A DNA stretch of 64,000 nucleotides from Monodelphis domestica (taxonomy: Eukaryota > Chordata > Mammalia > Didelphimorphia > Didelphidae), in the NCBI RefSeq assembly GCF_027887165.1, contig NC_077235.1:9744884-9808883 (forward strand), in the 5' to 3' direction. Shown one piece after another: positions 10,965 to 22,079 of this stretch (its first letter is position 1; each line of letters opens with the position of its first letter). The notes under the pieces are model-generated. The model had not been told where the DNA came from. It saw nothing but the letters and a program-made list of their open reading frames with translations, and made no database searches. Made by a program: the position numbers and the translations under genes.

Positions 10965-11004
10965 TCCTATAGCATGTGGAAATGTGCAGTGCATACCTCC
11001 TAAT

Positions 11005-11105
11005 AGTCTCTCCCCTTTCCAATCCACCCTCCACCCAGCTTCAAAAGTGCTTTTCCTAAAGTACAGGTCTGGCCCCATCACTAACCTACTCAATGAACTT
11101 GGGTG
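11005..11105 (+). mobile_element. L2 LINE fragment
   Basis: The text 'ccaatccaccctccacccagcttcaaaagtgcttttcctaaagtacaggtctggcccc' follows the mammalian L2 3' region ('ccaatccatcctccacactgctgcca...cttcctaaa'). It is short and old. Confidence 0.65.
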
Positions 11106-11534
11106 ACATACTTAGAGTAGAAAGGAGGGGCTGGAATAAATTGGCTCTACATCATGTGAATGGCCACTAGTAAGAGTTGAGATCATGCTATGAGACAAAG
11201 CAAAGGCCAACATATACGACATAAAAAGAAGAGACGGGCAAGGAAACTCCATTATGGTGAAAGGAACCCCAGACAACAAACTAGGATCAACAAGCAATGC
11301 AGATGCTTCCACCTTTCACCTTTAAATTCAGGACAGAAAAAGGAACATAAGAAAGACCAGAGTAGCAGGAAATATCAGAATCTCTTTCTGGGTGGGGTAA
11401 ATCTAACAGAAAGAAGAACAAAAGAAAAAAAGAGTCAAACAAAATGATGGAGGTACTAGAGCTTAAAGATGTCTGTCTGGCATCTTCTACATGGTACTGC
11501 TAAAGGATGTATGTACAAATGAGGTAGCATTAGC

Positions 11535-11715
11535 CAAGTTCAAATCCTGTCTCGCACATTTACTGGGTGACTCTGGGCAAGATGCTTAACCTCTCAGCCT
11601 CAGTTTCCTCATGTGTAAAATGGGGGTAATAATTTAAGCACCTGCCTCACAGGGTTGTGAGGATCAAAGGAAATCATAAAGAGTGCTTTGCAGACCTTAA
11701 AGGGAGATAGAAATA
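11535..11715 (+). repeat. MIR-type SINE, forward
   Basis: A nearly complete core and tail: 'gtgactctgggcaagatgcttaacctctcagcctcagtttcctcatgtgtaaaatgggggtaataa', then 'cacagggttgtgaggatcaaa' and 'gtgctttgcagaccttaa'. Confidence 0.85.
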
Positions 11716-12455
11716 CTAGCGGTTTTCTAAACATCTCAGTACAACTTGAAACTTTTGAAAAAATCAACCACATATTAGGGCACATAGAAATTGCAAACAA
11801 ATGTAAAGAGGCAGAAACAATAAACATATCCTGGGGAGACCATGACACAATAAAATACTAATCAGCACAACGAGCACAAATGAAAAACACAGATCCAAAT
11901 GGAGACTTAATAACAAAATCCTAATTAATGAATGGGTCAAAGAAATCATAGAAACAGATAATTATGTGAAAGAAAATGATAATGATTAAACAACATACCA
12001 AAATTTCTGGGATGCAGCTAAAGCAGTCCTCGGGGGGAAAATCATATCCCTACAAACATACATTAACAAAACAGAAAAAGAGAAGATTAATGAACTGAAT
12101 ATGCATTAAAAATTAGAAAGTCAACACATATACAAACCCCAAAAAAGCATTGAAGAGGAAATATTAAAAACTAGAAAAGAAATAAGCCAGAAGCAAAAAA
12201 ATATATAGAAAAGACAAATAAAACAAAGGTTTGGCTCCTTGGAGACTAATCAAATTGATGAACTTTTAGGCAATCTGATTAAAAAGAATAGGATAGAAAA
12301 TCACATCAACAAAATAGCAAACAAGTAGGATGAAATCACAACAAAATCAGAAAAAAATCAAAAGAATTATCAGAAACTACTATACATAATTATATGCTAA
12401 CAAGACTGAGAACACAAATGAAACAGAGGTATATCTACAGAAATATAAAATCCTT

Positions 12456-12653
12456 GAGCAGCTGGGTGGCTCAGTGGATAAAGAGTCAGGCCTGGGGACA
12501 GGAGGTCTTGGGTTCAAATCTGGCCTCAGATACTTCCTAGCTGTGTGATCCTGGGCAAGTCACTTAACCACAAATGCCTACCCCTTACTGTTTTTCTGCT
12601 TCAGAACCGATGTTCAGCAGTGATTCTAAGACTGGAGGTAAGGGTTAAAAAAT
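12456..12653 (+). mobile_element. Opossum-type tRNA-derived SINE (SINE-1/MAR family)
   Basis: Complete element: head GCAGCTGGGTGGCTCAGTGG, tRNA B-box GGTTCAAATC, and the 3' part 'gattctaagactggaggtaagggtt' with an A-rich tail. The flanks AAATATAAAATCC and AAATACAAAATACC are a degenerate target duplication. Confidence 0.93.
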
Positions 12654-12737
12654 ACAAAATACCCAAACTAATTGAAAACCAGAAATCTCAAGTAATCGAT
12701 CTAATCTCAGAAATGGAGTAGTTGTAAAGGCACTATT

Positions 12738-12936
12738 TTTTTAAACCCTTACCTTCCATCTTAGAATCAATACTGGATATTGGTTCCAAGACAGAAGAGT
12801 AGTAAAGGCTAGGCAATGGGGGTCAAGTGACTTGCCCAGGGTCACACAGCTCGGAAGTGTCTGAGGCCAGATTTGAACCTAGGACCTCCAGTCTCTAGGC
12901 CTGGCTCTCAATCCACTGAGTCACCCAGCCACCCCC
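12738..12936 (-). mobile_element. Opossum-type SINE, perfect 15-bp TSD
   Basis: Reverse copy starting with a T-rich tail and 'aaacccttaccttccatctta', ending 'cacccagccacccc'. The flanks TGTAAAGGCACTATT at 12723-12737 and 12937-12951 are identical. Confidence 0.95.
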
Positions 12937-13179
12937 TGTAAAGGCACTATTGGGGAGTGGGAGAACAACACCTGGTCCTCATGAATTCATAGGAGAATTC
13001 TATCAAAATATTGAGAACAATTGGGACCAACACTGCACAAACTATTCCTTGACATTTGAAATTCCCTCTTTCCGGAAGCTTACAGTATTTTTTTCAACAT
13101 GGAAGCTCTACATTTTTGGCAATGATATTCCTGGAATTTTCCTTTTGGGGCTCCTTTCAGGAGGTTTTCTTGGGATTTT

Positions 13180-13415
13180 TAAAGGTAGTGAGTTGGCACA
13201 ATGGATAGAGCACTGAACGTGGAATCAATCAGGATGATATTAGTTTGAATCCAGCCTCAGACGCTTACTGGCTGTATGACCTGGGCAAGTCAATTCACCT
13301 CCATCTACCTCAGTAATAATTGCTACATCCCAGGGTTTGCATTAAGGATCAAATAGGTTAATATTTTTAAAGTGCTTAACACACAGTAGGCACTTAACCA
13401 ATGCAAGTTTCCTTT
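13180..13415 (+). repeat. Other tRNA-derived SINE (MAR/MIR-like)
   Basis: Has 'gttggcacaatggatagagcactgaa', 'gtttgaatccagcctcagacgcttactggctgtatgacctgggcaagtca', and the MIR-like tail 'aaagtgcttaacacacagtaggcactta'. Confidence 0.75.
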
Positions 13416-13439
13416 CCATTTTCTTCAATTTCCCCCTGT

Positions 13440-13560
13440 GAGTACAAGCAAAAATATAGACCCAAACGGAGGCAATAACAAAATCCTAAATAATTAATGC
13501 ATCAAAGAAATCCTAGAAATAATGAATAATTATGTGAAAGATGGTAGATATGAGTAGTTG
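13440..13560 (+). mobile_element. L1 ORF2 fragment, second copy
   Basis: Shares the stretch 'gacccaaacggaggcaataacaaaatcctaaataatta...gaaataatgaataattatgtgaaag' with 11885-11970. It must derive from a different L1 insertion. Confidence 0.7.
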
Positions 13561-13573
13561 TCATTTTAGATTT

Positions 13574-13772
13574 TTAAAAAACCCTTCACTTTCCATTTTA
13601 GAACCAATATTGTGTATTGGTTCTGAGGCAGAAGAGAGGTAAAAGCTAGACAATGGGGATGATGGGACTTGCCCAGGGTCACACAGCTGGAAGTGTCTGA
13701 GGATAGATTTGAACCCAGGACTATCCATCTCTGGGCTTGGCTCTCTCCCCACTGAGTTGCCTAGCTGCCCCC
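13574..13772 (-). mobile_element. Opossum-type SINE with near-perfect TSD
   Basis: Reverse copy. The flanks TCATTTTAGATTT and TCATTTTTGATTT differ at one position. Confidence 0.93.
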
Positions 13773-14069
13773 TCATTTTTGATTTCCTGAAATAATGTCC
13801 ATGCATTTTTTTCAAAATTGGTTTTCAGAGAGTACAGAGATTCTTAATTTTTTTCTGGTTTTTCAGGTCAGGTTTTAAAAATATATCATCATTTCTTCTT
13901 TTTTTTCAGTGTTTTTATTTCATTCTAATATTCCCTACCCTCGAATGGAGTCATTTGTTTATGCTTGGTCTCTTCTAGTTTGGGGTGGGGGGATTCCACT
14001 TCTTGGATAAGGTTTACCACTTTTTTGAAGATACTTTTCTTCCATTTTTTTTTATTAAAAAATATCTTG

Positions 14070-14282
14070 GGGGCAGCTGGGTGGCTCAGTGGATTGAGAG
14101 TCAGGCCCAGAGAGAGATGGGAGGTCCTGGGTTCAAATCTAGCCTCAGATACTTCCTAGCTGTGTGACCCTGGGGAAGTCACATCACCCCCATTGCCTAG
14201 CCCTTACTGCTCTTCTACCAGTACCAGTACCAGTACCCAGTCTTGATTCTAAGACAGAAGGTGAGGGTTTAAAAAATGTTTT
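14070..14282 (+). mobile_element. Opossum-type SINE with TSD and internal CCAGTA repeat
   Basis: Forward copy flanked by AAAATATCTTG at 14059-14069 and 14283-14293. The region near 14217-14240 has an expansion of ACCAGT units absent from other copies. Confidence 0.94.
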
Positions 14283-14949
14283 AAAATATCTTGTTTCATT
14301 GTTTTTTTCTTTGATTGATTCATCTCTTTAGCTTTAGGTCCTGAAATGGGCCAGCCTTTGCCCTTTTTTGGTGGAGTTGAGCTTGCTTGGTTTCACCCTG
14401 GCTCCCAGGGATTCTTGACATGACCTACACTGCCTGAGTACTCCTGGATCTCGGAGGTCTAGAGCACTGGTTTTCAGGACACATGCTGCCATCTCAAGCC
14501 AGATCTAGGGACCTTCGAGACCTTGGGCCTGGACTACCCAGGTGTGAGCTCTGGATCATGGCTCTGATGAGCACCAAGCTGGTGGCTTCCCACCGCTACT
14601 GCACGGGGCTTCCAAGGTCTGTAGTTTGGAGCTTTCTCAAAGCAGCCCTTCCACCACTCTTGCTGCCTCAGGACTCTGCAGTTACACAGTGCCCTGCCCC
14701 TGGCTGCCTGGTACTTGCTTTCCTTGAGGGACCCCCTTTCCTTTTGTCCTTGGGCTTCTGGCTTATTTTGGGTGCCGTTGGAGGGTGGAAGATCTCATTA
14801 ACATCGTTTCACCCTGGATTTATTGATCACTATTTGGTCTGCTAGGAGTTTCAGCATTTGGCTGCAGTAGGTATGAGAGAAGCTAGGCAGCCTGCCTGCT
14901 TTTTGTTCAGGCAGCCATCTGGGCAGGAAGTCCTGCTTTCCTCTACTTC

Positions 14950-15065
14950 CTAGATAAGTAGTGTTGTCTCTCCTGATTAGACTGTAAACTCTTTAAGGAG
15001 CAGGGCTAGTTCTCTTTAGTCTTTGTTCCCTCAGCACCTAGGACAGTGACTGACAGACAAGAAAT
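14950..15065 (+). mobile_element. L2 LINE 3' end
   Basis: Contains 'gattagactgtaaactctttaaggagcagggctag' and 'ccctcagcacctaggacagtg', the conserved 3' terminus of L2. Confidence 0.7.
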
Positions 15066-15790
15066 GCTGGGCATTAGAGAAAGGAAACACCCAGGAATTT
15101 GGCAACTGGCAGAGTGGGGAATCAGGGAAAGCCACATGTATACGCTTGGACCCCAAGAGCTCGAAGAGAGGAAGACATGGGCGGCATAGCAAGGCCCAGA
15201 GGCAGGTGATCAGAAGCCTCATATGAAGAATATCCAATAGGCCAGTTTAGTGGAAAAGTAGTCCAGAAAGGAGAGGACTGTGTGATATGTTGGTCTGGGC
15301 ATCGCCATCACAGAAATGAAAATGGATCCACGAGAGCCCATATGAGATTGCCAAGCAAGTAAGGGAAGAAAAAGAAGAGGGCCTGAGTCAGAGGTGTGAC
15401 CCTTGGATTGGGAAAACAGATAAGGAATGCAACAGGAGAGGACTACTGGGACAGAAGGATGCCTCTACTGGCAAATGAGGTTTCAGCATCAGTTGTTTTT
15501 CATTGTTATAAGGATCAGTTTAAGTCAGATCAGGAGGTGGGGAGGAGGCTATATCCAGAAATGATTGTGATGGAAAGACAAAAAGGCATTAATAAATGTT
15601 GTTTAACTAACTAACTAAGCACATTTCCATTTGGACCCAGAGGGCAGAACTGGAATCAATTGGGCTTTTAAGGTCAGGAAAAACTAACAAAGACATCTGA
15701 CCCAAAGTAGCAGTAGAGGTCTTCAAGCAGAGGCTTGAGGGACTGATTGAATGCCGGGACCACTGAGAGCCTGTGAAAAGACATGGGAAG

Positions 15791-15994
15791 GGGGCATCTG
15801 GGTGGCTCAGTGGATTGAGAGCCAGGCCTAGAGATGGGAGGTCTTGGGTTCCAGTCTGGCCTCAGACACTTCCCAGCTGTGTGACCCTGGGCAAGTCACT
15901 TAACCCCCATTGCCTAGCCCTTACCACTCTTTTGTCTTGCAACCAATACACAGTATTGATTCTAAGATGGAAGGGAAAGGTTTAAAAAATTAAA
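15791..15994 (+). mobile_element. Opossum-type SINE, perfect 15-bp TSD
   Basis: Forward copy flanked by AAAAGACATGGGAAG at 15776-15790 and 15995-16009. The perfect duplication suggests a fairly recent insertion. Confidence 0.95.
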
Positions 15995-16009
15995 AAAAGA
16001 CATGGGAAG

Positions 16010-18600
16010 AAGTCCTTTGCTGGCATAGAAAAGGAAGAAGGTAGGGATAGAGGAATGAAGGAAGGAGCCCAGCTATTGGCTCAAAATCCTTGGGAATTGA
16101 CTCTGTCCTGACCCAATTCAGGCAGCAGACATGCAGAAGCTACAGTAGAATCACTAGAAGGGTGAAACTTCCTAGGAGGGGTGAAACCTAGCAGGGAGAA
16201 GGGCCAGAAAGACTTACAGAGCACTACAATGGCTTTGTTTCCTGGGAGCAGAGAGACTCAGTTTACCTCTTTGCCAATTCCCCAATTCCAAACCTTCTAC
16301 CTTAGAATCACAGAAGAATTTAAGGTCAGTGAGAATGGCGAGGGGGGTGAGTGTAGCATGACACAATGACAGTCCCAAAGAACCATTCATGAAAGTGGTT
16401 GCTCTGTCATAGTGCAGCCTCTCTACCTGTTCCACTAGGCAAGAAAAGTGGGGGTGAGGCTTTAGGAAAAGAGATGAACATCAAAAGCCAGTGGGGCTCT
16501 ACTACCTGCAAAAAAAGGAATGACAAAGAACTCGGGTCCTACACTAAGCATACTTGATGTAAGCAGAAGAACCAGAACCATAGAATTTTATAGCAGGAAA
16601 GGACCTTAGGGATCAGCCAATCCAATCCTGAGTTCACAGGAGGCAAAAGTAAAGAGACAATTCTTGAACAGCTGCCTAGCAGGCAATTCCCAGAAGTCAA
16701 ATCCTATTTTCCACTAATTTCCATTATAAACTTGGAATTCCCATAAGGAGAGGGAAAAAATTAGACCCAAGAGATAATACAAATTACTCTGAAGAGTGCA
16801 ACAAATCTTATATTTAAAGGCAAAAGATCATTCTCTGAAAATATCCTTGATGTAAGCCCAAGTAGCAATATTGCTTTGAACCTGAACACCCCCGCCTGTG
16901 TTCCTTTGGAGGGAGACCCCAGGAAGAAGAAACCATGTTCTCCACTGCCTGGCCAATTCGCTTGGTCTCAGTGTTTTCTTCTAAGCAAGAGGAAGAAGAT
17001 GTGCGTTTAAGAACTCTTAGCTCTCGGTTGTTTCTCTGAAGGGCTCTAACTCAGCTAGCATCTCTGTCACAGATGGGTTTGGATGGCATCCTTTGTCAGG
17101 AAGGGGCCTGGCAAAGTACAGTTCTGATATTCAAGAATCACGACACCATGACAAGTGTGCTGATGCCACAGACACACCTGTATGGGCTTAGGTGGTTCTC
17201 CTCTTGGGCTTTCTTGGGGACCCCCCCCAGGCCAGCTCTACAGCATCCAGGAGCTTCTGGGACTCTCCTTAGGTGGGGAGGGGGGACTTCATCCAGGACA
17301 CCCTACTAGGCTTAACTCAGACAACCAGCTCAGGCCTTTCATGCCCTTCCTTCTTTCCTTGAGCTAAAGGCAGGCCCATACTCCAAGTACCAGATACCAA
17401 GGGCTCAGAGGCCTTAAGGCTCTGCTGTCAGGGCCCTCCAAAGAGTTCAGCCAGGGCAAGGCAAGGTAGAGTGTCTTGAGTAGCATTAAGTCATAGAGTA
17501 TGATTAAGGAAATAGGGGCAGCAAAGTACAGCCCTGCATCCCTAGACAGAAGGCTAGCCACCAGAGCCCTCTCTTCCCTTTCTACCTCACATCCGTTTGA
17601 CATTTACACTTCCAGCACCCCAGTCTCTGGAGGGTGACTGCTCTTGAGGCAGTGAGCAAGCCTCCTCCACTTTGCCCCACTCCAGCTCCCCCTGGGCTGT
17701 GGCTTTCCCTGAGGTGTTCCAAGATGGCTTACCTGAGGGACTTTACCTATGAGAAAAGATGGCTTAGGAAGAGTGGAGAGGGAAGGGGAATTGGACCCGA
17801 GCAAGCCCTCTGGAAGAGGCATTTGCCATTTTGATCAACTAAGAGGGGAAAACAAAAAGAAAGAGATAAACACCTTCCTCTGTGGGCACCAAGTGCCAGG
17901 CAAGGCAGGGCAGGACAGTGTCTGTGGACCTCTCATCCTCCCCTTGGTGCCTGTTTGTTTGCAGGGAGGGGAGACAACCAAGGCCTGGGGCTCTCCTGGG
18001 ATCCCACTTGCCACTGAAGAGTAGGGGGAGGGCAGAGGTAAAGGGGTGCTTAACTCCCAGCTGGCAAGTTCTATGCCACTCATTCCAGGGGAGTTCTGAG
18101 GAGTAGCCTAACACTTTCTGGGTGGTCGGGGTGGAAACCGGGGCGGATGCCACAGGAAAGAAAAGAGGCTGAAGGCAGGGAGGGAATGTGGAACTCAGGG
18201 TGGGCAGCTTAGCCCCCTGGATTCCTAGGCTACTCCTGGGACCAACTCGTGCCTCTGTGTGCCGGACTGCTACTTATTGGCAGAGGGGGAGAGCTCCGAG
18301 GCCCCACCCCTCCATGGCACAGATCTTCCCATCAGAAATGAGCTCTTGGAACAAAGCCTGGAATTGATGAGGGAAAAGCACCCCCCCCCCAATAAAGGAG
18401 CCCAACTGGTCCCCTTCCTCTTTGTTTCCCCAGCCCAGCTCAGGGATTCCTTCCTCAGGCATTGAGCAGCCCTTTCGGCAAGTTTCCCCTGGAGCACATA
18501 CATGAACAGGAAATCCGGGTGCAAACACGCAGAGCCTGCCGCTGGCCCACCCGCCCGCACCCACGGGCCCCCTCCTCAGCAGTTTCCCCAGCCACCTGAG
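16010..18600. other. Mostly unique sequence, no gene recognised
   Basis: Apart from a weak SINE relic near 16575-16690, this stretch shows no repeat family that I recognise. Base composition rises in G+C towards 18.6 kb. Short open frames on both strands lack splice or homology support. Confidence 0.5.
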
Positions 18601-18639
18601 CCCGGGCAAAGGCTGGGGAGCAGCTTCTCCACGGCCTAC

Positions 18640-18890
18640 CTTGCAATCCAGTCAGGTCGCAGAAGCAGACGGCAGTGAAGACAAGGAAGGAGGCGAGGGG
18701 CTGGACTGCCTCTGTGAATCAGCAAAGAAGTGGCTCTGTGACAGAGATGCCCACAGCTGCTGTGTGCACACTCTCTCCTTCTGTCTCTCCCCCCTCCTCC
18801 CTTCCCCTGCCCTCCCTCTCCCTCTTCCTCTCCTCCTCCTCCTCCTCCTCCTCCTCCTCCTCCTCCTCCCGGCTGCGCTCTGTTGCTATG
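18640..18890 (-). promoter_or_regulatory. DRP2: Putative DRP2 first noncoding exon and promoter
   Basis: On the minus strand a GC-rich segment with several CpGs (for example CAGCCGGGAGG and AGAGCGCAGCCG around 18865-18885) leads into a purine-rich leader. It ends at the strong donor GATTGCAAG|GTAGGC (exon end 18640). The next acceptor in the same direction is that of the coding exon at 8734. There is no TATA box. The distance and position fit the 5' noncoding exon of DRP2, but the start site is a guess and no transcript evidence exists here. CpG density is only moderate, so it is not a classic CpG island. Confidence 0.4.
18810..18870. repeat. (CTC)n pyrimidine tract, 61 nt
   Basis: An uninterrupted pyrimidine run, the second half a pure CTC repeat. 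In DRP2 transcript sense it would read as GAG/GGA units inside the putative first exon. Confidence 0.9.
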
Positions 18891-19019
18891 CAATCATATC
18901 ACCAGGTCTAACAGCATCACTCCGACCTCAGGCAAAGATACCCTTGACTGGGTGAATGCGGGACAAGAAAGGACAATCCTGAAAAGCTGGGGGCCCTGGG
19001 GGGCTCTGGGGAAAGAAGC

Positions 19020-19210
19020 AAGGAGGAGGAGGAAGAGGAGGAGGAGGAGGAGGAGGAGGAGGAGGAAGAGGAGGAGGAAGAGGAAGAGGAGGAGGAAGAG
19101 GAAGAGGAAGAGGAGGAGGAGGAGGAGGAGGAAGAGGAAGAGGAAGAGGAGGAGGAGGAGGAGGAGGAGGAGGAGGAGGAGGAAGAGGAAGAGGAGGAGG
19201 GGAAAAGGAG
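19020..19210. repeat. 191-nt pure purine tract (GGA/GAA repeats)
   Basis: Every plus-strand base from 19020 to 19210 is A or G, arranged mostly as GGA with interspersed GAA units. It lies immediately upstream of the putative DRP2 start. Long arginine, leucine, serine or proline open frames across it are simple consequences of the triplet repeat. Confidence 0.95.
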
Positions 19211-21357
19211 CCCTTGGAGGCCAAGGGGCTTGGGAGGGGTGGGAGAGAGGGGCCTGGAGAGCAGATGACAGCTCACGATATTGCTCCAGGGGGGGAATCT
19301 TAGCCCCACTCATGCCGACAGTCAGAAGTCAGGGCCACCGTAACCACTTTGGGAGACAGGTGGGGCTTTAGTTTCTCTTGGGGGTGGGGAAGGATCCTCC
19401 CTAGGGACCAAAAGAAGGTGATCAGTCCCTCTGGGATCCTCCAAAGGGACTTAAGCTGTTTAGGAGGCAAAATGGCTTAGGCACCCCACCCCTTCAGGCC
19501 CAGAGGAATACGAATCCCAAGGCAGAGTGCTTGGGAAGCACTGAAGAGCAGCAGGGAGAACTTGGGTGCTCAGGAAGGGAGGGGAGAAGGGCCTCCCTCA
19601 CCCCATCTCCTCCATGTACATCTTGAGCACTTTTGGAGAGCGAGAGCTCGGTTTGAGCAGGCATTGTATCAGTTTTGTCTTTGGATCTTCAGCACCCAGG
19701 ATAGCGCCTGCTTGTATTCCCTTTCCTGAGGGTGGCCCTAGCTGACCTGGCTGGCTCTGTAAATTGGGATCCTCTCAGGTTTCCCAGTTGCCATTTTCCT
19801 GACCCAAATGAGCTGGGCTTTGGCTGCCAGAGCATTCCCCGAGGGGTCAGGACTTTTGCTAAGTGGCTGGGGATACCGATACAAGCAAGCCCTACAGGAA
19901 TATGGATGATGGTCTTTGCCCATTTTTTACCTCTGCTGGGTTTGTACTGGTTCAACCTGAACCCTCAGGGGCCTTTCATTTCTAGAGGGCTCTTCTGGTC
20001 CAAGCACGTGGTCTTTCCTTTTTTTGGGACTCCCTGGGGCATGACCTATCCCATTCCACTACTGACTGGGGTTCATTCCAGGCAACTGAGGACAGCAAAG
20101 TCAGCGGAAGTCGGTGATGCTGTGGCTAGCAGTTAAACGTACAACTGATTTTTACACCAGAGAAGTCAAGAGCAAATGAAAGGTGAAATTGACCCCTAGA
20201 GCTTTCTGACTGTGAGCTAGCTGTGGCCATTTAGCCTACTGTCCTGTCTGCCTAGAGGGAAAATTGGTCAGCGGTCACAAAGTCAGCCTTTGATGCCCAG
20301 CAGTGTGCTTGGCTCTTCTCTTATGAATGGGAATGAGGGACAAACACAAAATGGTCTAATGATTTTTTTCAAAACTGTAAAGTCATTTCATTGGTCCTCT
20401 GGACCTCAGTTTTCCTCACCTATAAAATGGGAGTAATGGTGCCAGATGATTTGGTTAGCATGTGGTTTCTGTAGCAGTAACTGAAGCTGAGTGATTCTGG
20501 GCCTCTGGAGTGCTCTCTGGAAAGCTTAGTTAAGGCCTAAGGTTGTGGGAGCCTAATGCAAAGCGCTCTGAAGAGCCAGTAGAATGGCTGGGAGTAGGGG
20601 AAGCCAGAGAGAGACTAGAGCAGACAGTAGCAGGACTGTGGCTATTGCTGCTACTACAAAGAAGGCAGTAAGGCAAGAGGATTACTCTGAATTTACTGGA
20701 ACTGCCGAGCTCCTTCTTGCCATTCTTTAGGGCACTCCTACAAATAAGCCTGGCAGCCTCGAAGGGTTGAGGCCAGGCCCTGGCAAGATTTGGGAGGAGG
20801 TGGGGAGACAGGACAGCTGCAAAGAGCAGCTGGAATAAGGGGCCTGGGGTCTCTTGTTCCATCTACATAAGCCCTCCATCTGCCATTGGAGTGAGTCTTT
20901 TCCTAGGAAGACTGTCTAGGCTGGGGATTGGACCAAGGGGTTGGGAGGTCTGGTATGTGCTGTTGGCTTGGGGTTAGGCAAGCAAATTCAAGCCTCCTTG
21001 TAGTTCCATGGGAAATATTCTTTCCAAAAACAATCTTCCTCTCAAAGTCCTTTCCAAACTTGAACTTCCTACCTTCTTCTTAGGAAACAATGGCTGCCAT
21101 GAATACACCTTCTCCCTCTTTCTCTTAGGCCCAGTCTCTTTCTTTTAAGAAATACTGTCAAATGTCAGCCAGAAAGAAAGCTACAGCCCTGGAAAATGGT
21201 GATTAGGCTGAGAATAAGGAATAGCTCACATCAAAGAAGACCTTTGGCTTTCCCTAGCCCTGAAGGGATCCGGGCATTGAATGGAGGGCAGCAGACTCCT
21301 GGTTACTTCAGACATCAGCTGGGGTTCGTTGAGGGCGTCTGACAGGAAGTCCTAGAG
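19211..21357. other. Unique intergenic sequence upstream of DRP2
   Basis: Mostly single-copy sequence with a weak MIR-like core near 20390-20440 and a possible L2 tail near 19655-19700. A plus-strand frame of 134 codons at 19732-20136 has no recognisable family or splice support. Nothing else is seen. Confidence 0.5.
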
Positions 21358-21549
21358 CAGTGGTTCTCAACCTCTCAATTTGTAGCAATGACAATGCATA
21401 ATGCACATCAGGTATTTACATTCCGAATCATAACGGTAGCAAAATTACAGTTTTGAAGTAGCCACCAAAATAATGTTTTGGTTTGGGGTCACTGCAACAT
21501 GAGGAACTGTATTGTGGGGTCACGGCATTAGAAAGGTTGAGAACCACTG
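21358..21549. mobile_element. SPIN-like hAT transposon (non-autonomous)
   Basis: The termini are a 16-bp inverted repeat, CAGTGGTTCTCAACCT and AGGTTGAGAACCACTG, and match the SPIN (Space Invaders) family. The interior also matches SPIN_NA as I remember it: 'catttacattccgaatcataacggtagcaaaattacagttttgaagtagc' and 'ggtcactgcaacatgaggaactgtatt'. The flanks TCCTAGAG and CGCTAGAA share a CTAGA core, consistent with an eroded 8-bp hAT target duplication. At 192 bp it has no transposase. SPIN elements are known in opossum and are thought to have entered several tetrapod lineages horizontally. Confidence 0.88.
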
Positions 21550-22070
21550 CGCTAGAAGGACTGAGTGGTTTTAGAAAAACTTCAAGATGAAATGATTTGT
21601 TTTGCATTGAGGAAGCAAATCATCAGCTTTTACTTGACCTGCAGTTGGAGAACTATGTTTTATCACACTCTGAAATTTTCTTCATTCAAAATATCTATAT
21701 AAATATATAATCTATATAAATGTAGATGATACAGCCTTTAGCTATCATATTACTTGCCTTCTTGGGGAATGGGGAGGGATGGGGGGAGGAGGAGGAAAAA
21801 AGGAATAACATAGATTTGGGGACATGGTGAATGTGAAAATATTTCTCTTGGATAAACAGATTTATTATAATTTAGTACATATTTCTAACAAATCATGTGT
21901 ATTATATTATACATTGTGTTATATGCATAAATAAAATAGACAGTAACTCTTACAAAAAGATCTGATCAAATCTTTGACGAAAAGTGTAGAGAAAAGAAAT
22001 GGAGACCAAATACTCTTCAAACTCACGTGCCTTAAGAAAAAAAATCTTATATAACTGTTTCATTAAAATT
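21550..22070. other. AT-rich unique sequence
   Basis: Contains an imperfect ATATA/TATAAA run around 21690-21725. No gene or repeat family recognised. Confidence 0.5.
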
Positions 22071-22079
22071 CTTGAGTTG

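Larger units (their letters stand above)
11720..13055 (+). mobile_element. Decayed L1 ORF2 fragment, interrupted by two SINEs
   Basis: This A-rich sequence is the sense strand of a marsupial L1 ORF2, covering the end of the endonuclease and the linker before the reverse transcriptase. The readable remnants include HRN.. and GPHEFIGEFYQNIENN, the latter from the 'PDEFxxEFYQ' linker. Two SINEs (12456-12653 and 12738-12936) are inserted into it, each with a target duplication of L1 sequence. Stops and frameshifts are everywhere. Confidence 0.8.
8735..18639 (-). other. DRP2: Large DRP2 5' intron (inferred), repeat-rich in its middle
   Basis: If the noncoding exon at 18640 is right, this is a 9.9-kb intron. 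From 8.8 to 10.7 kb it carries MIR, CR1 and L2 relics, followed by a hAT element at 10.74 kb. From 11.7 to 14.3 kb it holds L1 fragments with inserted SINEs, and another SINE lies at 15.8 kb. The part from 16.9 to 18.6 kb is mostly unique, GC-rich sequence with no recognised exon. Individual elements are listed separately. Confidence 0.45.

Noticed and set aside
18888..18900. RFX/X-box-like site GTTGCTATGCAAT upstream of the putative DRP2 exon
   Set aside because: The half-site spacing is off by one from the consensus, so it is not reported as a site.
18894..19371. Frames rich in Arg/Lys, Leu, Ser or Pro (up to 162 codons)
   Set aside because: Translation artefacts of the GGA/GAA triplet repeat on both strands.
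19732..20136. 134-codon plus-strand frame with hydrophobic stretches
   Set aside because: No homology recognised, no splice or promoter context; expected by chance in this composition.
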